Shown: positions 12,661 through 25,451 of the stretch, piece after piece | How the letters are laid out: each line of letters starts with the position of its first letter | How positions within the stretch are numbered: position 1 is the stretch's first letter | Origin: Stereum hirsutum FP-91666 SS1 | Taxonomy: Eukaryota; Basidiomycota; Agaricomycetes; Russulales; Stereaceae | NCBI RefSeq assembly: GCF_000264905.1 | Contig: NW_006763133.1 | Location: 785,844 to 849,811, forward strand | Length of the DNA stretch: 63,968 nucleotides | Direction of reading: 5' to 3' | The notes under the pieces: model-generated | What the model saw: the letters and a program-made list of their open reading frames with translations, nothing else | Told to the model about the DNA's origin: nothing | Database searches by the model: none | Made by a program: the position numbers and the translations under genes

Positions 12661-14710
12661 ACTAAGGCGATGAAACCACGCATACTCCATCCTGCACCAT
12701 TGCACTGCGACCATTTCGACCTAAAGCAGGTATCTTCCCCGAGCATGGCCTCCTCCAGAGTATACGTGAGTACTTACCCTTCCACTTCCAACTTCCCCAC
12801 AGCTGTACTGCCGCTTTGATCGCACGAACCACCGCGTCCATGGGTGGTATGTTGTACTCATCGAACCTCGTTATGGAATAGGCTCTGAAATCCCGCAGTG
12901 GCCTGTTGCGTCCTGCGTATTTATTGATATCCTACGGCTGTTCACGGAAAGGAGCTTCATTCGGAGGTGTAGGTATTCCGAGTGTCTACGCTCCTCCACC
13001 GGGCATTCTCTGCTCTACGAAAGTCTTGTTCAGTTCCGCTTGCCAGCCTTGACGCTTTGACGCCGAACTGAGATGAACGTTAAGTTAATATCTTGTCGAG
13101 GCACAGCTGCTCTTCTTGGTGCGTAACTAACTTACCACATGCTTATTTTGCTTGTATGACGAGCCAAATGTACCCTATCACTACCCATGCAGGCCCCATA
13201 CCCCACTCATCCAATTCCCCACAGCTGTGGCATTAGAGCACCGTCGCCCTTCGACCTGATGTATGCCATCGTCCTCGAAGGGGATCGTCACCGCAGTCTC
13301 CCGGGGATACCTACTATGCCCGAAGTCTTGAGATCTCTCCTTGGCCCAATCAAATTCGGTTTTCATGGTCTAGTCCACAGCGCCAAATCTCCGCCACCAA
13401 GACATTCAAGAACGGGAGAGTAAACTTATCGCACTGTAGTGCTTCCAGTCATTGGCACTATTCAAGTTTCTTCGCGCACTTAGCCCTTTCGTCATGGGAT
13501 CATCCACGATGTTCTCTTTAGTATGATCCGTCGACATCGCTGCTTTTGGGGTTCACGGTGGTCGTCTAGTGGCATAACGTTTGTCGACGTCAATTGAGGA
13601 ACAGAAGATTTGCCTCGCTGAAGTCTCGTTGCACCCGTGCACTAACGCAGGTATGCAAATACAGCATTATCGCTTCCATTCTCTGCAGCTGAGCGTCGAG
13701 CTTTCCTAATTTCGATACCTGGCATTTCCTCGCACGAACATGCTTTCTCCAGGCGGTCGTCAATCGTACGACGACCAGCTGAAGAACGCCAGATCTCGTG
13801 ATTCAGACCGTGAGATTGTGTGGCCTTGTCGAGCAGCGGGCTATTGTTTCCCGCAGGCCCTCTTTTGGACAGTTCTCTTTCTGTGGCGTACACTCGTCTT
13901 TGCAACGTTCTTATTCCTTTTTTGTTCCTTGGTGTCTCTGTGGCGTGTTTCCGTATCGCAGCATGGCATGTGATTATCCTCGTTGCGATGCTTTATCTTC
14001 GTCCACGTACGACCTTACTAGGACGCAGACGCCCATTCACGCTCTTCGAGCTCTCGACGCACAGCAAGCTGAAGTCACCAACGCATCCTGACTTCGTTTC
14101 CTCGTCCACTGACCCACCCACAGCACAGATCGCACAAGATCCGGGACGATAACAAGCCGTATCGTCGTCGATTCGTCGGGTTCGACGCACTCGACTGTGG
14201 ACTGTGCGGCACGTTGACGCTCAGGTGAGCACTTTTTGCATTTTCTCTACGGACGCCGCGTAGGTACATACGTGCATCGTTCGGCATTTTGCTCGAGTCA
14301 CATCGATGCCTCGGTGCGCTTTGAATTTGAACCCACCCACGCCGACACGCATACCTTACCTCCATCGGGCGCTTGTACTTGCAGTACTTGTTAATTCTTC
14401 GAACGCTTCGGATCGTATGTTCGCTTTACACAGCTGTTGGTGCTATACCCCGGATCGATGCACGGATGGTCCGATGCTGAATCGGAGCTCGATATGTATC
14501 GTTCACCTAACTTACCTACATTCTTCTCGATCTACGACTTACTTCTCTTTCGAAAACGAAGGAAATGTTCAGGTTATGTTCGGGCATCGTGCGATGTACT
14601 GTGCGATTCGAGTTACTGATCCAGATCATAAGACTGGATTGTTTTTCGGGATGATCGCGGCATACGGGAACAATTCGGGCCATGGCAGAGTCATTGGAAT
14701 GGAGTGAGCT
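12661..14710 (+). other. exon-like islands of an unassigned transcript
   Basis: Several stretches look spliced but do not join into a recognisable protein. One frame ends SSRVY before a GTGAGT donor at about 12768; a CCCCACAG acceptor at about 12802 opens a frame of roughly 85 codons. An acceptor at about 14125 (CCACCCACAG) opens a frame that closes at a GTGAGC donor near 14226. An open frame lies at 14385-14707. This could be a real but unknown gene, a long noncoding transcript or a decayed gene. No domain is visible. Confidence 0.25.
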
Positions 14711-17700
14711 GAAGGGTGGATGAGCAGATGGGTATGTTCGGGAAGATGTGGATTGGTTCGTTGCACGGCTGACTTAGACTTCTGTGACCATTGGCTGTGA
14801 GTGTAGATAGAACCCGCGGTCTAGATACTCATAGACGTTCTGGGCAATAGTTTGAGTGGCATCAATGAAGCAGCTGAATGCATGTGAATATACATATTAT
14901 TCCCGGGTTTAGTGGGGGTAGTAGTAGGTGGTCGGATGTTGTGCATATCAGAATGAGACCGGTTCAGATCACGAGGCCCAGTCAGCTCGTGATAATCGTG
15001 GGTGGTAATGCTACGTAGCAGCCGCCTTGTCTGCTCTCTCTTGAGAGAATAGGCGTCTTTATTCCTGGCATAAGTTCACACAAGTTGACGCTACACTAGC
15101 AAAGGTACAATCAGCTACGGGTCTACGAAGGAGATGCTATCATTCTCGACCATGATGTGTACCTAGCTCAAGCATCGTACCTCAAATGATGGGCATAGAA
15201 AGCCCATTTAAGGGTTGCTGTGCTCTATCTGCGACTAACGACGTTTCGTTTCCGGAGCACGGTGCTCGAAGAGATGGTCCAGGAACGCGAGCCTATAACA
15301 TTCGGACCCGTTTACCAAGCCATGTACAATAAAATCCACAGGCTCTCTGTCTTTGGACATAAGTACATCCGATGATACTCGCAGTATCAGGGCCGGTGGA
15401 GTACCCTTTTACCATCACACCTGTGTCTCGTGGACCATCGTGGTATATGCTGGCAGATACGGTGAGTAGCACACCGGTGCTCACACCCGAGCCTCCCAAG
15501 CTCCTGACTAAAACGGTGTACAGACACCACGCCAGCTTCAGACTGAGAGCCAGGTGGCATGTTACTGTAGGACTCTTCATGTACTATCTTCGGATAACAT
15601 CGTCCACTTATATATACAGTCAGCCGTGGTGCGCCCACAAGACCAGCACGCAAGTGACACGTCGATGCTCAAATACATGTCCATACGCGCATCGCAGCAA
15701 GTAGTACATCCAGGATTCCCAGACGGTCATTGAGAGTGGATGATAGGATGTGTGCATATGGATGCCATGTCTGAACAAGGGGTCACATTGTTCTTGTTTC
15801 TCCGCATAGAGTGAGAGTGAGTAGTATCTGGCGTGTACTTGTGCTATCGGCTCATGGCCTGAACAACAGTCCAGTGGAGAAGTGACACCCAAGAGACACG
15901 GATACTGTATATGGTCCTACCACCGCGCATGAAATGTACCATTTGTATCCTCCGATGATCGTTGAGGATGAAAGTATCGGTTCTGTGGGAGCAGTCATGC
16001 ACCCACTCGTCTGCTGTGTGCCTCACGCAGGCAAGTGAAGTATATGTGCGCAAGAACCAGTCACGGTGCTTGAGAGCGGATGGAGGATACATCGCAATGT
16101 GTTCACGGCCGAGAAACTGAGCAACTTCGGAGAGAAGGGAGTAATTGCCCCGGAACAGTGAAAGAAAATATTTCCAGATGAGCAGCAATCACTACGAGAA
16201 TTATCCATGCAGTCGTCTGAGCACAAGTGCAAGTGTACAGAAAGGAAACTCGCTCAGATGGGCCATAAAATACGCCTCAACCTCGCATTTCGAATATTGC
16301 AGTCTTCGTCAATTCATAGACGCTCGCGCTGTAGGCGTAGGAACCTCGAGGCGATCTGCTACTTGGCTAGATGACCTGATTAGGAGAATGGAGAAAGGAG
16401 AACGCACGGCGAATTATCTGTGTCGAACAAGCATGAGTGACCGTAAAGAATACAGATTCAGTAGGTTCAATAAGACGGTTCTCACCTGGTCCTCATTGTG
16501 TCAAGACAGACGTCGATGTCCACCGCGAATGACGTTTGTACAGGAACACGAGCCAACACGATGTCAGAGCTTTTCGAGAAGGGCGACATGATGCATAGAG
16601 GCGGGACCATGCACGCCACCTTACATGTGAAGAACCCATGGGGCATTCTAACGATACTGACCAGAGAAACTTCGAAGCGCGCAGATGCAGTTGTTCGAGA
16701 CTTCCAGCTGAGTGTTCAAATGACTAGTACTGCTAAGATGGGAGACCGCTAGAATGCATGACTGCGTGGCTTTACACACGCATAGGCCTGCACAAGATTG
16801 AACCATTAAGAAGACCGAAATAACCAGTTTTTGACCTCAGACCATAAGGATGGGGCTTTCATGGATGAGCATCAGCTACGTTGGCGTCCGCGGCGAGAGT
16901 GGGAATGATGAGCACGCCGTTGGGGTGAATCCGACGGGACGCGTCGGCCGTTCTCTCGCGTAAGTGGCCCGCCAACTTGTTGGCCTTTGATCCGAGTGGC
17001 CACCCGAGCTAGCCAAGTTCCGATGTTCAGGCTGCCAAGGCGTCAAAACTGCTGTTGATTTGTCCGACCTCGGTGGCTGTGCTCTGTCATGTTCGTTCAT
17101 CACTGCGCAGACGGTGTGGTGGCACCAGCCGCGTACTTATTCACGCTACTGCCTATTCTCCTTTTCTAATGGCAAGTATTTGTTTGACATTGCTGATGTG
17201 AGCCTGAGTGGCCCGCTATAGTACGTTGTGCCGGCCTACTCACGCTTGTTCGTATTTGAATAGGTATGGCACTCACCGTCGCTTTTCTGCATCTTCCTGA
17301 TCACTGCCGATCTTCTACAATCCATCGAAATTGGCCACACGCATGGGGATTAAATCTGACTCACAACATCGTCAGAAGTTAGGAATTGATGAAAAACGAG
17401 TCCTACGGAGGTTTGGGTAAGGAATTAGCACTGACCACAAGACTGCTTAGCTTGGCTATCTCCAAGCTCGTGGGCATCGATGACTGTAGCTAAGTTCTTC
17501 GTTGTTCTTTCTTTCTGTATACTCACCTTCTGTTGTTATTCCGTTCTATGATGGCTGTTAGACGGTGTCAAATGTTCACAGGCCCTACCCAACGAAACCT
17601 GGATCATTCGCACCGTCGGTGTCACGGTATGTACCATAAAATATTCAGACATGTTAGGGATAAATACGCTTCCCATCACGTCCACCATGACATGTATGCT

Positions 17701-20700
17701 ATTGTTTCAAGTCCATGAATTTCACCCTATACATCTCCACCAGGCTTTACAGTGAGTGCCTTGGAATTTCGGTCCCTGTCTTAGGTCTAAAATACTTGTG
17801 TCTCTTATCGCCTCAACTAGAATGTGGCGTTCGTCTTGCTGTGAAAATCCGGCTATTTCTCGATTAACAAAGGTTAGTAGCGGCAATCCGACTCATATTC
17901 CTCTTCTAGTGGGCGACTATAGCTCAGGTTGGCCTTCCAAACGCTTAACCATCCGCATCTGCATGCATGTGGCACAGGGTATAGACGCTGCACTGTGTGC
18001 CGCTTTAGCCCTTAGACACGCGAATGCATTGACTTCCAAGCTCTCGCTCTAATGGGTGTTTGCTTCGCCCGATTCCCATGGAGTCCATCGGAGATACCTC
18101 GTCTCGGTGTTCAATCTCAAGCCAAGAGGAAGGCTTGATATACGTTCGTGACCCAGAGAAGTCTGCTTGGCATGTTCAGCTGGACAGAATCTAGATGTCT
18201 TTACGTTGTCAATACAGGTGATGCAAAGGTTGGAGGGCAGAGCGCATGCAGAGATCTCGTTTGCCCTCGTACCTGATCATGGGTGGATCGTGCTCAAATC
18301 AATCATCACTCGAAGGCGTTGTTAGTTCGAGTATATGCATAGGCCATTCGTCCTGAGTTGGGTTTCGTGGGATTTTGCTTTGTGGGTGATCTTGGCTGAC
18401 TCACCCACAATGCTGAACGATCATTCACTTGCACAGTCAACCTCGAACTCACTCACAGGCGTCTGCTTACCATTGCTTTCTCGAGCTCCTAAGTTTATCC
18501 TTTCTTTACTAAATATACTTCACCGTCACTCGGGTACTAAAGCGTTTATAGACAATCCACCTCCACCTAACCAGTCGGCTTTGAGAGAAGTTGTCTCCGC
18601 TAATCTCAGTTCAACGAACCTTATACGGCGAGACCCGGAAGCAGTGAAGCCTATGATTGCATAGCGCCCCTGCTGCTTATGGCGCTTGACTATACCCTCT
18701 GGGATGCTCGTTCGCACTCCTTCGTCCTCGAGGTTAGAACTCTGGAGGGCGGCTGTCGGACCTTTCACCATCCGATGATACGATGCGGGTGCTCGTAGGC
18801 GTTTGTCCTCACAAAAGGCGACAAACACAAACCTTCTACCTCGGCGGAATCCTGGACGTTCTCTCAATGGATGCATGCCCGAGCAAGCGGATGATTGGCC
18901 ACTTCCACCTTCCGTGTTGAGCCGGATGCCGACTCTTGTTGGTGTGTGGTGCCTTCAGAGATCACGTTTCTGGATTAGACAGATGCTCTCATGCAGAAAG
19001 GATGATTTCCTTTCGAAAGTCGCATCTTATCAGTCCGCTCATCTACTCTTTTTAATTACAGTGACTGTCACGATCTCTCATTCGCCAATCACGCGTGTTC
19101 TTCGAGCTATTCGCCCGGCCTCCATCTCGCGATCGTGCGAGATGAAATACGCCAGCCTGCGGGCATGGTGTATCTTGTTGAAGCAGCTTGAAGGCTGAAT
19201 ATCAAAGACACGCAGATCCTGATTACGGACGACAGTACCGTGTTCCCGTGAGAGACGAGCTGCCGGTACCAATACTGATGTGCGTCTATTGTTCTTTAGA
19301 GGCATGCATTCACACGAGCTCCCGCTCATTTCCTAGACTTTCATATCACACGGCCAAGGTTAATAGACCTAAGCTTTGATTACGGCGTCATCGAATTCAT
19401 AGATGATCGTGTCCCTGATCATAGATGCTAGATATCCCGAGATTATCGTGGATGGATAAAAGCTTGGACTGTGATGTCTCCTGTTCTCATCTTCGTTGCC
19501 TCGATGTGGCGGTGCGATTGTGGGCAGCGTACCTGCCGATCTACAATGCGTGCGTGGAGGTGTACATACACGTGTTGTCTCGAGTGGCGGGATGCTATCA
19601 TCCAGTGGCTCACGCGTGTGTACCAGCCTGCACTCTGTTTGAGGCTGACTGTGTTCGAAGCACATAGGTCAACATCCCCATTTACGAGTGGCTCACAGGC
19701 GAGGCGACTACGCAGAAACACATACGCTCGAAGGGTGGTATGTGTATGTTCCAGTTCTTCCATCCGATGCTTCGCGCGATCATTCGTTTTCGTGTGCATG
19801 TATAGGAGCTCGAGCCACCGCCATCCGTGAGAGTCTGCTTCACAGCAATATAACATTGTGTTATAATGCAGCGCTGGAGAAAGAGAGAAATTGCCTGACC
19901 GCTCACTTATTAATTTGCCGTTCCCACAGATACACAGGCGTTTGAATGGCTGGACATGTGCGGCAATATTGCCGGTCAACGTGGAGAATGGAACGCAGAG
20001 TCCTCTGGGAACTTACAGTGGCGAGGAAAGCAGACCTCAGACGCACCGCAAGAGAACGTTAGTCACCGTTTCCATGTGTGGCGCTAGCTACCAAGTTGCG
20101 AGGGAGACCTCCTGGTTCACATAGTCTTCCATATTCGGTTGGGGAACGGTATTTTGAGTCTAAATGTTCATCAGCAGGGACAAAGCAAGTATGAATCTCC
20201 GGATCCCCCAGTGTGGTGAACGCAGGCCTCGTCGCACTCTAGTCGTGGATCGATGTCGTGTACATGTCGAAGAAGCAGTGTGTCCGCCGCACAGGTCGTT
20301 GAGCCACTGGTTTAGGTGGCGGAATTTACATCGGAGATCCACTTTCTGCATCAGCGTGGGTCTGCCCCAACAGCTCCGAGAGCTGCCTGGGCGATGGATC
20401 TTCGCACACGAGCCTCGTGGATCTAACTTTCTACCACATTCAAAGCGAAGTGGCTCAGTTATCATGATATCCTGAAATTGAAGGTACACGCATATGCAAC
20501 GTGGACCAACAGCTCAAGGATCTGTCTTTGTGCAGCTCAGGCTCTGTAGCGCTGCCTCCGCTGAACGTATCTCCACGATCGTCTCCGTCCCGCAACGAAG
20601 ATATCATGCCGCAGTGCCTCGCAGGAAACTTCATACCATCCTGGTATCCTGGTATCGTCATTACTTTACCGCAGTATCTGCAGATTCCACGTAGCTCCCG

Positions 20701-22622
20701 TACCTTTGGCATGCACTTTGCCGGTATCCGGGAAGCAGGTCTCCTGTATCATCGGTGTACGTTCGCACGTCATTCGACGAGTGTGATAGACGAGTGAACG
20801 CAGTCGTCACTGGTGTGATGATCGCATGCTGGTACATCCTGAACTGAGTTCAGCATGGCGTCACGGGAAGAATGGGGCAAATAGTGTGGTTTAACCTTGA
20901 ATGACGGTAGATTATGATGCTACGGGTGGCCAGGTCGCAGGAGATATATGGGCTCAGTTTCAATGAGAAGGAACATAGGACTCCACTTGCAGCATACTAT
21001 AATTGCACTGAGTATCCCTGGCTTAGAAATAGTGTGTTAATAATGGCCTCAAATATAGCAAACTTCACAGGAAGACCGACTAATGTTCAGGAGAGCATAA
21101 AACCGGCATATGTCACCCCTAGCACTACCTGTACCACGCTTCATTCTGCCTTGAGGCTATGGATCGTGGAGTACTAGTTGTACCGATATTACTGTGCATT
21201 TCTTTGGTGGTGGTGCCGCATCCATGACGAAGCGAAGTGCGATGAAGAGGTCTCGTCGCAAAGGCCTCGGACAAGCGGAGCGAATCATCATCATCATCAT
21301 CATCATGTCTCGTCGTGGTCGGATTAAGTCTACAGAAATTATCCTCGAGCCACCGCTCAAAGTCATCCATTTAGTAATGGAAGGTGCACGAGGCATGGCA
21401 GCGACTCACCGGTCGAAAAGAGCAAGACAAACATGCGACTTGGGAGTCAATATGGTGCGCGCAGATGCAGCACGGAGGGCTCCGTATTATCTCCATCAAG
21501 TGCAGGACTGCGAGAGGAGTTCTGATTGCTGCAGGGTCTAGGTTAGCAGGCGTTTCGATCTGAGCGACTTGCTTATACGAGTGTATAGTATGGCTAGCTC
21601 GGTGATCGGTCGACAAAAACGCAAGTCCAAAGGGCTCGAATATGTCGACGACGATCTATGACGAGGTGCTGGATCAGGTATAGTTGAACGAGAAGGGGTG
21701 CGGAGGTACAAAAGTAGCGAGTTTGCGAGGAGGTAAAGGTGGAGAAGTCAAGGAGGAGGATCGATACAGGATATTCGCAGTCGACTGAACGTGTCAACGA
21801 GCTGGTATGAATAATGGGGTGCACTCGAGGACAGAAACGACGCTTACAGGCGGTACCGGCGTCTGGAGTAGTCCAACGTTAGTCGATCTTTACCGTCGTT
21901 GTGTCTGAAAACATGAACTTGCGGAGATAAGTCGAACATCGGTGGACGTAGTGTCTGGCGATCAAAGCGACAGGTTATCGTATGCTTGATAAACGCACTT
22001 CAGATCAGGGTACGCACTAGACGATCCGAGATAAACATGCAGCGTTGTCCTGGAAATTTGACATAAAGACAGAGATCAGAGCTGCGTGCTGAGGGCTCCT
22101 GACCCGCTGCAGGTTCTAAGAATGATCGTCGGGACAGTACACAAGGCTAGAGAAGCCTGTAAAGAAGCATGCTGCACTGAAGTAATGTGGCGTTTTCGCG
22201 TTTCCTAGGTCCATCACGATCAGTGCTCGGTGCGTGTGCCGTCTTGCGCAGAGAAACCAGTAGTAATCGAAACGGCACTCTCGAGGCTGATGGTAATTGA
22301 GGTCAGCGACGACTCGGAGTTGACAGCCATCGATCCAAAACTGAGACTGAGTCTGAGCCCGAGACTGACCGATCCCCAATGCTTGAGGTTCAACAAAGCC
22401 AAGAACCTTGAATAAAAAGGAGTTGATAATGAGGAAGACTGATAGTTGCGGATAGTTGAAAAGCAGAGAAAGTGGCCCGGGGTGGCGTGACGTCTCGCGC
22501 ACGGCGGAAGATGCCGAGAAGCCATAACAGTGTGTCCAAAAACAGCATCCAATTGCGAGTTTGCTTCCGCCTCGACACTTCTGTCGTTCAAACCCCCGCC
22601 ACACAACCGTGTTGTTAGTGAT
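14711..22622. other. gene-poor region, no supported gene
   Basis: About 7.9 kb in which neither strand shows conserved-looking sequence or a consistent exon chain; open frames are short and overlap each other. A variant of the dyad motif from 3 kb (CGCGC-TGTAG-GCGTA) lies at 16325, and the 13-mer TTCATAGACGCTC just before it also occurs at 2824. Several transcription-like GT..AG pairs occur but lead nowhere. Confidence 0.5.
21284..21306 (+). repeat. (ATC)7 microsatellite
   Basis: Seven perfect ATC units plus AT. It reads as poly-Ile, poly-Ser or poly-His in plus frames and poly-Asp or poly-Met in minus frames, which explains the open frames overlapping here. Confidence 0.9.
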
Positions 22623-24691
22623 ATGTCGGATTCGGAAGGAGAACTTGAAGGGTATCTCGATCCGCTTAACCTGGCCTTATCCCATCTTATCATGGTCTCT
22701 CTGTTGGTACTACAGCCCTCAAACATACTGGACACGCGCTGCCGAACCTCGTCTAACCATCTTCCGGACATGGCAAGACGAGGAGTCCTCGACTGATGCT
22801 GCCGAAGCTTGCCGACGCCTTGAAGACGAAGTCTCAGTGCTGTTATCCATCGTCAGTGCAGTTCAACAAGAGAAGAATGCGTTCGTTCCAATTCATCGAC
22901 TACCTGCCGAAGTCCTGCTCCATTGTTTCTGGTTCCTGCTGGAAATAGAGCCACCGGTATTTCAAGATGAAAACAAGGAAGATGCTTGCAGGAAAAATAG
23001 TATCATCTCCGTACCACAAAAAACAGTTTCGCGGACTATTGGCTGGATCAAGGTACTACAACATGTCCCGATGTTGTCGTGTGCTGTGTTCAGTTATACG
23101 GCTACTGAGACGATCATGTAGATTCATTACTAATCTTTGTACTTTTTTTTTGAAGGTTACCCATGTTTGTCACCACTGGAGAAAAATTGCCATAGCTTAT
23201 CCTGGGTTTTGGACCACTCTCACGGACGACCTCCCAGACGCCCTCTATAACACCATGCTCGAACGTACGGGCGATGAGCCACTTCTGGTTCAACAGGACT
23301 TGGACACGCCCACGGGTAGGATGCGTGCGGAGAACTTTGTTTTGCACCACCTCAACCATGTCCGGGAATTGAGGTTTCGTGGCTCCGCTGATGCATTGCA
23401 GGCCGTCGCCGAGGAGTTTTCACAGCCTGCGCCCATGCTAGAGGTCCTTGAGCTCATTTGTAACCGAGCAAAAGGCCTCAAACCAGGACTTGTACTCCAT
23501 TCCTCATCCTTTTCCAAAAGCGCTCCACGTTTACAGAGTGTCTCACTGAGGCTTCTACCGTTCCCGGAATCCTCTTCGTTTCTACAAAACGTTACAAATT
23601 TTTGCTTTGAACTCGAAGAACGCAATCCTGCCCTTCCATCCGTGGAACATCTCCAATGCGATCCAGACGAGACGCTTGCGGTCCTCGATTGTATGCCTTT
23701 GTTGGAAAATCTCCGACTGCACCATACCTTCCTCCATACGTCTGACACCGACGACATGCTTTATCGTCCACCATCACGCTTGGTCAAGTTATTCTATCTT
23801 CAGACAATGGACCTGCGGAACACCTATATTGGCTGTATCGTCACACTCAAAGGCCTTCGTATCCCGTCCTCATGCCGCATATCCCTCGAATTTCATTCGT
23901 TTACCCCGCGTACCACAGAGGAAGTTGTCCCACTGCTTAACGTCGCACTCATCGCTCTGGATGACATCGTGACGGGACATCTTCCCACCTTCCGCGCTCT
24001 ACGCATCAACGTAGGCAACGACTTCAGCTCATCCATCTCAGCTCGCGGTAGGATGCTCAGCATCCTCGGTTGGCGCACTCCCATCCCTGAAGATCGCATA
24101 GCCGACTTTGACACCCACCCGTATATGGACGAGGCACCACCAGATATGACGCTGGAGCTCAAACTCGGAGCCCGTCCACTCAAATGCCGGGACCTCCTTC
24201 AGAAGGTCTTTGGGTACTGGGACATGCGCACCGTCGATACGCTCTCCGTCCGTTTCCCGAATCGCACCACCGGCGCCGAGTTCTGGTACGACTTGGCCTT
24301 GCATTTCAAGAATATCCGCCATTTCGTCGTAGAAGTTTCCAAGCTCACTCCTGAAATCATGCGTCTCATCCTCCTCGGACGTAGCCATCTCAATCTTCAA
24401 GCTCGAAGTCCTCCCGCCAGTCCCATCCCCACTTTGCAACCAACATTCGAAACCCTTCACTTTCCCCTTCTCGCATACCTTGCTTTCCGCGACCATGCTA
24501 CATTCCCAGCCGCATGGTGGAACCCCATAGCCTCTGTGTTGATGGAGCGCAAAGGCAAGGATGGGGCGTTCGCTTTGCAGACGTTGTGCGTGCCGAGCGG
24601 GATAAAAACCTCCACGCCGGACGCTAGCCTGGACGAGTTGCGGAACATGGGCGTGGCTGTCAGACTCCGAGCTCCTGTCTCGGGCCCTTAA
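22623..24691 (+). CDS. F-box protein, LRR-like C-terminal region
   Basis: Proposed exons: 22623-22651, 22716-23052 and 23156-24691 (633 aa). The second intron (GTACTA...TGAAG, 103 bp) is well supported because it joins IGWIK to VTHVCHHWRK. The first intron is inferred from phase. Residues 40-65 form the short helix seen before many agaric F-boxes. The F-box begins at about 68 (PIHRLPAEVLLHCFWFLL) and resumes after a roughly 30-residue insert as VTHVCHHWRKIAIAYPGFWTTL. The rest (to 633) has repeated Leu-spaced segments (LEVLELICN, LENLRLHHTF) as in leucine-rich-repeat substrate-binding regions. F-box proteins of this kind act as substrate adaptors of SCF ubiquitin ligases through Skp1; the substrate is unknown. 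Such genes form large fast-evolving families in Agaricomycetes. The exact N terminus is uncertain. Confidence 0.83.
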
Positions 24692-25451
24692 GGAACATGT
24701 TATATAGTTGGAGACGAGTGCGAAATCGGACTCGGACGAAAGGCTACGATACTTTGGTGTGGTATGTTCTGCTTCAGCATCTGATGCTATCGAGTCGTTG
24801 TTTTCTTTTTCTGCAGACTTTTTACGCTACAAATAAGACCCACGTTCTCTTGCTTTTCTATGATTCTGTTCATCCCGTTGACTACACGCTACCTATGTCG
24901 CAAATAGTTCGAAGTTGTTGATACCCCTAACGAATCACATCCAGCTACACTGTTGATACGATACTATACCGTCTTTGACGTCGTGTGACACTCGTAATTA
25001 TCCCAAACCAATTCTTGCTTTCCTTTACCCTTTTACCAGTGTTTTCGAGGACTCCTAGATCCGTTCTTACCTCCTGCGTCTCTCGACGGATATATGAGAT
25101 CAGAACTATGGATAGACAACTCATCATGCATTCACTACTTGAATAAATACTTGATAATGCGAAACGCAAAACAAAAACAATAGAGAAAGAAAATGCGATG
25201 AATTGCTCCCCGGTATACGGAGGTTGAAGGGCTAAGACACAGACAGCAGGAAAGCATTGACTGAAACCAAAAGAAAAAGAAAAGGGACGAACGCTACTCA
25301 AACTGGACACCGGTTTACCAACTTTTCATGCTCCGTCAAACATCAACAAAAAAAAACGAAACAAGCAAAGACTCCACTACTCATTATAACTATAGCGTAT
25401 CTTCAAAGTCCATAGAATACGCACACGTCTTTCCACAAACTCGGAGCGAGC
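24692..25451. other. convergent intergenic region
   Basis: 3' flanks of the F-box gene (+) and the ubiquitin protease gene (-). AT-rich, with A-rich runs at about 25345-25370; no gene seen. Confidence 0.6.

Noticed and set aside
13555..13600. tRNA-like text (GGTGGTCGTCTAGTGGCATAA)
   Set aside because: Resembles a D-arm, but no matching acceptor stem or T arm follows within 90 bases.
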